In this document: positions 7,633-12,604 of the stretch, piece after piece
Layout of the letters: each line of letters starts with the position of its first letter
How positions within the stretch are numbered: the stretch's first letter is position 1
Source of the DNA: UBA10427 sp003500135
GTDB lineage: Bacteria > Bacteroidota > Bacteroidia > Cytophagales > Cyclobacteriaceae
DNA length: 12,604 nucleotides
Direction of reading: 5' to 3'
Assembly (NCBI GenBank): GCA_963966275.1
Contig: CAWZYQ010000115.1
Coordinates: 1 to 12,604, forward strand
Notes under the pieces: generated by a model
The model's database searches: none
Told to the model about the DNA's origin: nothing
Seen by the model: only the letters and a program-made list of their open reading frames with translations
Program-made: the position numbers and the translations under genes

Positions 7633-7756
7633 ACCAAAAAATAAGAAAAATTGTTTGACTATTAATTCTTGACTTCACAGGGAAGCCAACAAGTATAATA
7701 AAGGAGATTAAAAATTAAATTTGAAAATAGAACTTAGTGTCAGCAAAAGCGGTCAT

Positions 7757-7789
7757 AAAAAAAGCTACCCGGATAGTCCGGATAGCTTT
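7757..7789 (-). terminator. Intrinsic terminator after the cold-shock gene
   Basis: On the minus strand, AAAGCTATCCGGA, loop CTA and TCCGGGTAGCTTT form a 13-bp stem with one G-U pair, running straight into a seven-T tract (revcomp of 7757-7763). It lies 25 bases after the cold-shock stop codon and closes the desaturase-helicase-csp run. This is the strongest terminator in the window. Confidence 0.9.
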
Positions 7790-7813
7790 GGTAAGCTCGA
7801 AAGCTTCTAATAA

Positions 7814-8005
7814 CTAAACTTTCACGACATTTATGGCACTGATGCCCTTATCGGTAGTTTCGGTTTCATACTCAACCTCATCATTTTCTCTGACAGGGGT
7901 TTTGAGATTTGTTTTGTGGACAAAGATATCTTTGCCACCTTCTTCGGGAACAATAAAACCAAAACCTTTGGTTTCATTGAAAAACTTTATAGTTCCACGT
8001 TTCAT
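7814..8005 (-). CDS. Cold-shock protein, CspA family
   Basis: This is a single cold-shock domain that binds single-stranded RNA or DNA and melts RNA structure as a chaperone in the cytoplasm. The 63 residues begin MKRGTIKFFNETKGFGFI, with RNP1 KGFGFI at 13-18 and RNP2 DIFVH at 26-30. The length is at the short end of the family (usually 64-70). The start at 8003-8005 gives the canonical N-terminus. It follows the helicase gene by 48 bases, and a promoter candidate overlaps the helicase 3' end, so it may be transcribed both alone and as the last gene of the operon. The candidate promoter would give a leader of only about 20 bases, unlike the long thermosensor leader of E. coli cspA. Cold induction is inferred; many family members are constitutive. 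Confidence 0.95.
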   Translation of the reverse strand: MKRGTIKFFNETKGFGFIVPEEGGKDIFVHKTNLKTPVRENDEVEYETETTDKGISAINVVKV

Positions 8006-8033
8006 TTGTAATAGTTAATTAGTAATAATTCCA

Positions 8034-8065
8034 TAAATCTAGTAATCTGTAGCTTAATCTACAAA
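8034..8065 (-). promoter_or_regulatory. Candidate promoter of the cold-shock gene inside the helicase 3' end
   Basis: On the minus strand, TTTG (8062-8065) is followed, 20 bases after the TTG, by TAGATTTA (8034-8041). This fits the Bacteroidota TTG-N19-21-TAnnTTTG pattern with 7 of 8 bases in the -7 box. The upstream box overlaps the last helicase codons. Confidence 0.45.
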
Positions 8066-9250
8066 TGTAATTGCAGTTCCTTGCTTTCCGGCTCTCCCTG
8101 TTCGTCCAATTCGGTGGATATAACTATCCATGGTGCGCGGTAACTGGTAGTTGATCACATGAGAAACATCTGACACGTCAAGCCCTCTTGCAGCTACATC
8201 TGTTGCCACGAGCACCTGCACTTTTCCGTCGGTAAACTTCTTCAAAGCCTTAACGCGATAGTTTTGGGTTTTATTGCCATGGATCACATCACACCTGATG
8301 CCTGATTTGTAGAGTTGTTTATCCAGTTGATTGACCACGCGCTTGGTTTCAGCAAAGATCAATACTTTTTTAAAATGATCCTCGCGGATCATATCCAGCA
8401 TTACATCAAATTTCTTACTTCCGTTCTCCAATCGTATCACTTCCTGCTGCACCTGATCCGATGCACTATAGCCCTGGCTAACGTATGCTTCTACCGGGTT
8501 GGTTAAAATCTCACCGATCAGTTCCCGTTGACTTTTTTCAATGGTAGCCGAGAAAAACATGGTTTGCTGTCTGGAAGACATAGCTGCCAAAATCTTTTGA
8601 ACATCAGGTAAAAAGCCCATATCCAGCATTCGGTCAAATTCATCTAGTACCAATGTGCTGAAATCATTCAGCTTAAGCGCTTTGCGGTAAGCCAGGTCGA
8701 GCAAACGGCCCGGGGTACCTATTATAATGTGGTTGAGTTTTCTTAGTCGATTAAGGTCTACGTTGACTTTAGTTCCTCCGATAAAGCAGGATGCTTTGAG
8801 CTGCATACCCTTCGAGAGTTGTTGAAATTCGCGATCCACCTGCAGCGCCAGTTCTCGTGTCGGAACCACAACCAGCGCCCTGGTGTTCTTGTGATCCACC
8901 AGTAATTGTGATATGATAGGGATCAAAAAAGCGGCGGTTTTTCCTGTGCCCGTGCCCGCGATGCCCAAAACATCCCTTTTGTCAATAGCAGGAAAAACAG
9001 TTTGTTCCTGAATAGGGGTCGGGGTAGTATAGCCCAGCCTTGCCAGATTCGCCTTGATTGCTGGCGAAAGGCTGGTAGCCTCGTATTGCCATGCCGGTTG
9101 ATGCTCAGGGGTTTCGATTTCCTTAACCGGCTTTTGTGCCATGCGCATCAGTTGGTCAGGATTGATTGAAGTCATATTCCTTTTACCGCCCGAGGATCTT
9201 CGCTTCGAAGGTCGGGCGTAGTTTTTGTTTCTTTTCTTTGTATGATTCAT
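8054..9250 (-). CDS. DEAD-box RNA helicase with a DEFD motif II
   Basis: This is an ATP-dependent RNA helicase of superfamily 2, which unwinds short RNA duplexes in mRNA decay, ribosome assembly or cold adaptation. Of its 398 residues, a basic N-terminal tail (1-25) precedes the core: Q motif around GYTTPTPIQ (Gln81), motif I AGTGTGKT (98-105), Ia PTRELA (130-135), Ib TPGR (179-182), II DEFD (203-206), III SAT (234-236), V ATDVAARGLD (349-358) and VI HRIGRTGRAG (379-388). Motif II has Phe in place of the usual Ala, while the catalytic Asp-Glu is kept. The protein ends about ten residues after motif VI, so there is no C-terminal RNA-binding tail; basic residues sit at the N-terminus instead. 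It resembles the RhlE/CsdA group but I do not assign a symbol. It lies 34 bases after the desaturase gene, so the two are probably co-transcribed. Confidence 0.93.
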   Translation of the reverse strand: MNHTKKRNKNYARPSKRRSSGGKRNMTSINPDQLMRMAQKPVKEIETPEHQPAWQYEATSLSPAIKANLARLGYTTPTPIQEQTVFPAIDKRDVLGIAGTGTGKTAAFLIPIISQLLVDHKNTRALVVVPTRELALQVDREFQQLSKGMQLKASCFIGGTKVNVDLNRLRKLNHIIIGTPGRLLDLAYRKALKLNDFSTLVLDEFDRMLDMGFLPDVQKILAAMSSRQQTMFFSATIEKSQRELIGEILTNPVEAYVSQGYSASDQVQQEVIRLENGSKKFDVMLDMIREDHFKKVLIFAETKRVVNQLDKQLYKSGIRCDVIHGNKTQNYRVKALKKFTDGKVQVLVATDVAARGLDVSDVSHVINYQLPRTMDSYIHRIGRTGRAGKQGTAITFVD

Positions 9251-9284
9251 TAGTATAAAAATTAAATGTTGAGTCCCCGGAACC

Positions 9285-10361
9285 TTAAGCGCCCAATGTT
9301 TTTAACATTTGCATATGAGCATAAAGGGCATGTAAAAATGTCCGCTTTGTGTAATAGGGCATACCATGCTTTTCCGCCAGTCTTCGCACCAATGGCGACA
9401 GTTTGCGGTAGTGAACATGACATACATTTGGCATGAGGTGGTGCTCGATCTGATAATTAAGGCCACCAATTAACCATGAAAAAATCCGGCTTTTTGGTGC
9501 GTAGTTGCATGTAGTGGCCAATTGATGTACCGACCAGTTACCACCGATCATTCCCTCATCATCCGGTTGGGGGAATTCCGAACTTGGCATTACGTGGGCC
9601 GTCTGGAACACTACGCTCAGAATAAATCCTGTTACGAAGTGCATACTCAGAAAAGCCAGAAATACCAACCACCAGGGTTGGGGTACCATGATCATGGGTA
9701 GCGCCAATCCATAAATAAAGTACAATGCTTTCCAACCGGAAGCTTTTATGATTTCATTTTTGAATTCGTTGCCTTTGCTAAAAAAGCCCAGTTTTTTATA
9801 TCGGCCTATACGTAAATAATCCCTTACCGTAACCCATACCAAAGACATAAGGCCGTAAAAGAACCAAACGTACAAGTACTGAAAGCGATGCAACTTCAGC
9901 TTGGGTTTATCAGGTGAGAAACGAAGTAATGCCGAGGCATTAAGGTCATCGTCCACATCCGTTACGTTCGTATAGGTATGGTGCAATACATTGTGCTGCA
10001 CTTTCCAAATCTCAGCGCTGGCGCCGATAATGTTGATCGAATAGCCCATAATTTTGGTTAATCGCCGATTGTTGGAATAGGTGCCATGCAGTGCATCGTG
10101 CATAATGTTCATGCCGATGCCGGCCATTCCCAAACCGCTAATAAGGTACAGAAGAAATAGCATGGAAGCGCTATGTACGGCGCCCATTGCCAATATGGTA
10201 ATAGGCGCCAAAAAGAGTAATAAGATAAAGCTGGATTTCACGATCATTCGGAAATCACCGGACTTGCTTATTCCGTTTGTTTTGAAGTACGAATTTACCT
10301 CCGTTTTAAGCTCCCTGGTAAAAGCCTCGCCTTTTTCTTTTGTGAATTTCAGATTTCGCAT
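9285..10361 (-). CDS. Membrane fatty-acid desaturase (QIEHH type)
   Basis: This is a membrane di-iron desaturase that inserts a double bond into acyl chains of membrane lipids, using oxygen and an electron donor. Its 358 residues carry the three histidine boxes: HDALH (88-92), HNVLHH (123-128) and QIEHH (304-308). The Gln-led third box is typical of acyl-lipid and front-end-like desaturases. There is no cytochrome b5 domain, so the electron donor must be separate. Hydrophobic stretches at about 42-60, 64-86, 160-178, 212-226 and 231-254 fit the usual membrane-helix pairs. The start at 10361 gives a family-like cytoplasmic N-terminus. It is the first gene of the desaturase-helicase-csp run, which suggests a role in keeping membranes fluid at low temperature. 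The double-bond position and whether the substrate is acyl-lipid or acyl-CoA cannot be told. Confidence 0.92.
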   Translation of the reverse strand: MRNLKFTKEKGEAFTRELKTEVNSYFKTNGISKSGDFRMIVKSSFILLLFLAPITILAMGAVHSASMLFLLYLISGLGMAGIGMNIMHDALHGTYSNNRRLTKIMGYSINIIGASAEIWKVQHNVLHHTYTNVTDVDDDLNASALLRFSPDKPKLKLHRFQYLYVWFFYGLMSLVWVTVRDYLRIGRYKKLGFFSKGNEFKNEIIKASGWKALYFIYGLALPMIMVPQPWWLVFLAFLSMHFVTGFILSVVFQTAHVMPSSEFPQPDDEGMIGGNWSVHQLATTCNYAPKSRIFSWLIGGLNYQIEHHLMPNVCHVHYRKLSPLVRRLAEKHGMPYYTKRTFLHALYAHMQMLKTLGA

Positions 10362-10468
10362 ATATAGTGTTTATTATGAGTCTTAAGTCATGATAATAAA
10401 GTAAGGGGTGAACGGTACGAAAGGACGTACGATGGCCACTATCCGCAATTATCGCATGATAAGACTTC

Positions 10469-10493
10469 AAAAAATCCCGGTAATACACCGGAT
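10469..10493 (-). terminator. Terminator-like hairpin between cyclase and desaturase genes
   Basis: On the minus strand, ATCCGGT (10493-10487) and ACCGGGAT (10481-10474) pair with one bulged G around a five-base loop, followed by TTTTTT. It could end cyclase transcripts or act as an attenuator in the desaturase leader, about 110 bases before the start codon. Confidence 0.5.
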
Positions 10494-10518
10494 GTACTTT
10501 GTTTAAATGTTGAATACT

Positions 10519-10549
10519 ATTAGTTCTTGTTGTAGGATTAAGAACTAAT
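10519..10549. repeat. 10-bp inverted repeat upstream of the desaturase
   Basis: ATTAGTTCTT (10519-10528) and AAGAACTAAT (10540-10549) are perfect complements with an 11-base spacer. No T tract follows. It could be an operator or a leader hairpin. Confidence 0.6.
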
Positions 10550-10609
10550 TACCAGATCGGAAGGATCCGAATAAAGAGAAGTTAAACCTATCAAATACAC
10601 ATTCAACTA

Positions 10610-10617
10610 CAAAGGTA
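10610..10617 (-). promoter_or_regulatory. -7-like box, possible distal promoter of the desaturase operon
   Basis: The minus strand reads TACCTTTG, an exact TAnnTTTG match. No TTG lies 19-21 bases upstream, so the promoter is incomplete by the Bacteroidota rule. If used, it would give a leader of roughly 240 bases. Confidence 0.25.
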
Positions 10618-10704
10618 TGGTAAATAGTTGAGAATGTTGCATGAAGTAGTAAATAAATATTTTTTGTTACCGGCTTTCTATTTACAAGAGGGTATCAATC
10701 AGGG

Positions 10705-11790
10705 TTATAAAACTACTGCATTAATGCCAATTGATTCATTTTTACCTTTCAATGGGATGGAACCGAGATGTGTGGCATTCACCTTATGCGGGAGCTTTAT
10801 AAGTAGTTGATCGGATAGTAATAAATCGCTTTCATATTCTTTGCACAATGATTGGATGCGCGAAGTTGTATTCAATACGTCACCTGTAAAAACGATCTCC
10901 CTTTTCAGGGCGCCGATTTCACCTGTGGTCACTTCTCCGGTATGCATTCCTGCTTTAAAATCAGGACATAAACCGAATCTTTTCATGAACACTTTTCTTT
11001 TTGCCTCCATATTTCCCTTGATGCTTTGAAAGCAGGCAATACAATTATTATTCCGGACTCCCTTGTCTTCCGGCCAGGAAACGACTACCTCATCTCCAAT
11101 GTATTGGTACACCTCACCATAGTGGTTAATGATCGAATCGGACATTACATCATAGTACATTTCCAACAAATCGAAGTACCTGACATGGCCTAACTTTTCT
11201 GCTATTGAAGTAGAGTTTTTCATATCCAGAAACATAAAAACCCTGCGTTCAATTTTAGCCGTATGGTATTTGCCGGTAAAAAAATTGAGGAAAACGTGGT
11301 GCCCCAGGTTTTCACTTATCGAAGTATATATCAGACTGATTAACAGTGAAAAGGCCATTTGGACCATCGTGTTGAAAAATACCAGGCTGCCAAAAAATTG
11401 CCCCATCTTTTTCCAAATCCGTGGATCGCTAAATCCGGTTCCGAATTCGATACTGGAGGCAATAGGGTAGGTAATTGAAATAATTGCCAGCATGATCAAT
11501 AGATAAATGAGCAGCTTGTAAGTGATCTTTGCCCCTAGGCTGTAATGCCTAAACCTTTTTTCCAGCAGCGTCACCTCAATCAAACCGACCAAAAGCCCGG
11601 CTATAAATACTGCAATGCTGGCAAAAATAAATACAGGTAGGGTTAGTGTAATTGCTGTATCGGGATTCATGTTCTGGTTACCTGTCGCTGCCGTTTCAGC
11701 CAACAGGAACACCCAACCCAAAACCAACCAAATAATTCCAAAGGGCAATATTCTTTTAAGGTTTCGTTTAGCTTTGGGTTTAAGATGCAT
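10705..11790 (-). CDS. Class III nucleotide cyclase with four membrane helices
   Basis: This 361-residue protein is a membrane-bound adenylate or guanylate cyclase-like enzyme. Four hydrophobic helices (about 13-33, 47-72, 89-112, 132-158) form the N-terminal half, and a cytoplasmic class III catalytic domain begins near residue 181. Seen in order are metal-binding Asp189 (FLDMKNST), second metal-binding Asp233 (YIGDE), MHTGEV (282-287), and the transition-state pair Asn307 and Arg311 in GDVLNTTSR. The domain should work as a homodimer. By hand alignment the purine-selecting positions are Gln229 and Val300 instead of the Lys and Asp/Thr of ordinary adenylate cyclases, so ATP versus GTP preference is open. 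The start at 11790 gives a basic leader (KPKAKRNLKR) before helix one. It follows the 11857 gene by 66 bases and may be co-transcribed with it. Confidence 0.87.
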   Translation of the reverse strand: MHLKPKAKRNLKRILPFGIIWLVLGWVFLLAETAATGNQNMNPDTAITLTLPVFIFASIAVFIAGLLVGLIEVTLLEKRFRHYSLGAKITYKLLIYLLIMLAIISITYPIASSIEFGTGFSDPRIWKKMGQFFGSLVFFNTMVQMAFSLLISLIYTSISENLGHHVFLNFFTGKYHTAKIERRVFMFLDMKNSTSIAEKLGHVRYFDLLEMYYDVMSDSIINHYGEVYQYIGDEVVVSWPEDKGVRNNNCIACFQSIKGNMEAKRKVFMKRFGLCPDFKAGMHTGEVTTGEIGALKREIVFTGDVLNTTSRIQSLCKEYESDLLLSDQLLIKLPHKVNATHLGSIPLKGKNESIGINAVVL

Positions 11791-11856
11791 GCAGGTCTTT
11801 TTGAGGGTGCTTTATCGAGGAAGTATTTGAATTAAAATGAAATCTACACATACTTT

Positions 11857-12489
11857 TTACTTTTTATAATTCCCCTTCTCGATGGAGTCTTCCAGTTCTT
11901 TAGCAGCTATCTTTAAAGTGCCCGATAGGCTTTTTTCGTAGGTGCTTATGTAGTATTTCAATAATTCAAATACTCTTAAAACATCGGCCACTTTGGTGTC
12001 GGCATCAATTTGCAACAGTTGGTCCTCCGCAATACGACTTATCTTTTGATAGTCTTCCAACCACTGATAGGTTCCTGCAATCTGCTGGATCGTTTTGATA
12101 TTAATTTCCTGCAGCACACCGCTTAATTTGGCGCTTTCATATACCACGGTTTTGATTTTTGCAGTTCCCACCTCTTTCCAGCTTGGCAACCAGAAGTGCC
12201 GGAATTTTTTACTTTTATAATAAATCTCTTCAAAATCAGATGGTTGCATGCTACGTGCGATCGAATCAAACTCCACACTTAAACTTTTATGATATTCCAA
12301 TGCATTTTCCAACTCGGTTTTGTTCGCCTTTAGCTCTTCCACGATATAGGTTAAGGTTTCCTTCGTGTTTTGATCCGTTTTGTTTTTTGCATTACGTTCA
12401 GAGAGGTATAAGCCCAACACAACGCCAAAAGCTACAATAGAGGCCTCTAAGATATATTTGAAAGTGTTTTTCCAGAATTTCGATTTCAT
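11857..12489 (-). CDS. Small single-helix membrane protein of unknown function
   Basis: I do not recognise this 210-residue protein with certainty. A basic N-terminus (MKSKFWKN) precedes one membrane helix at about residues 12-30 (YILEASIVAFGVVLGLYL). A long, charged, mostly helical domain follows, with likely coiled coil around 36-75 and 135-200. The layout resembles small Bacteroidota proteins with an N-terminal helix and a soluble helical tail, such as the DUF6090 type, but key words of that family are not clear. The ATG at 12487-12489 is the first in frame before the helix. It lies 66 bases upstream of the cyclase gene on the same strand, which hints at a joint transcript. About 115 bases upstream of it remain in the window, with a -7-like TCACTTTG (12506-12513, minus strand) but no matching TTG. 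Confidence 0.7.
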   Translation of the reverse strand: MKSKFWKNTFKYILEASIVAFGVVLGLYLSERNAKNKTDQNTKETLTYIVEELKANKTELENALEYHKSLSVEFDSIARSMQPSDFEEIYYKSKKFRHFWLPSWKEVGTAKIKTVVYESAKLSGVLQEINIKTIQQIAGTYQWLEDYQKISRIAEDQLLQIDADTKVADVLRVFELLKYYISTYEKSLSGTLKIAAKELEDSIEKGNYKK

Positions 12490-12574
12490 ATGAATTGATG
12501 AAGACCAAAGTGAACTGATGTTTATTTCATGAAATTGAAATTAAAATAAATCTATTGACTTAGGCACTTTGTAA

Positions 12575-12592
12575 ATATGGCTAATATGGCTA
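12575..12592. repeat. Two tandem copies of ATATGGCTA
   Basis: ATATGGCTA occurs twice with no gap (12575-12583 and 12584-12592), upstream of the 12489 gene. It may be chance, slippage or an operator. Confidence 0.5.
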
Positions 12593-12604
12593 AATGTAGT
12601 AAAT

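Larger units (their letters stand above)
10362..10704. other. 343-base region upstream of the desaturase gene
   Basis: It lies between the 3' end of the cyclase gene and the desaturase start, both on the minus strand. It holds a -7-like box (10610-10617), a 10-bp inverted repeat (10519-10549) and a terminator-like hairpin (10469-10493), in that order along the minus strand. CAACTA (10604-10609) and TAGTTG (10625-10630) also flank the -7-like box. I see no convincing gene. Confidence 0.6.

Noticed and set aside
10306..10488. 60-codon minus-strand frame overlapping the desaturase start, a possible leader peptide
   Set aside because: It begins inside the terminator-like hairpin, overlaps the desaturase coding start in another frame, and has no ribosome-binding site or motif.

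Overview
The window looks like chromosomal DNA of a Bacteroidota bacterium, probably of the Cytophagales or a related free-living group. The evidence is an AT-rich sequence, starts with no clear Shine-Dalgarno, promoter-like boxes resembling the Bacteroidota TTG...TAnnTTTG pattern, and typical families: a large AsmA-like protein, a DEFD-type RNA helicase, a QIEHH desaturase and a membrane-anchored class III cyclase. No phage, IS transposase, tRNA, rRNA or CRISPR array is visible.

Layout. Bases 2-574 (+) hold the C-terminal part of a GH20 beta-N-acetylhexosaminidase that begins upstream of the window. It converges with an AsmA-like envelope protein (704-3874, -). A 422-base divergent spacer separates that gene from an unrecognised 386-residue envelope protein (4297-5457, +), which has a lipoprotein-like N-terminus, hendecad coiled-coil repeats and a C-terminal membrane helix. 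That gene converges with a membrane-anchored GH13 alpha-glucosidase (5851-7632, -). The 393-base convergent spacer (5458-5850) holds the most unusual object here: a fold-back element of about 170 bp (5656-5825) made of nested and competing inverted repeats.

The stretch from 10361 down to 7814 (all -) reads fatty-acid desaturase, then DEAD-box RNA helicase, then cold-shock protein. The gaps are 34 and 48 bases, and a strong intrinsic terminator closes the run at 7757-7789. The three products address the three classic problems of growth in the cold: membrane fluidity, RNA secondary structure and RNA chaperoning. The cold-shock gene also seems to have its own promoter inside the end of the helicase gene. 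The desaturase is preceded by 343 bases with no convincing gene but with a terminator-like hairpin and another inverted repeat, which could act as a regulated leader.

Upstream (-) lie a four-helix membrane class III nucleotide cyclase (10705-11790) and a small single-helix membrane protein of unknown function (11857-12489), possibly co-transcribed. All coordinates, motif positions and pairings were read by hand. No database search or folding program was run.
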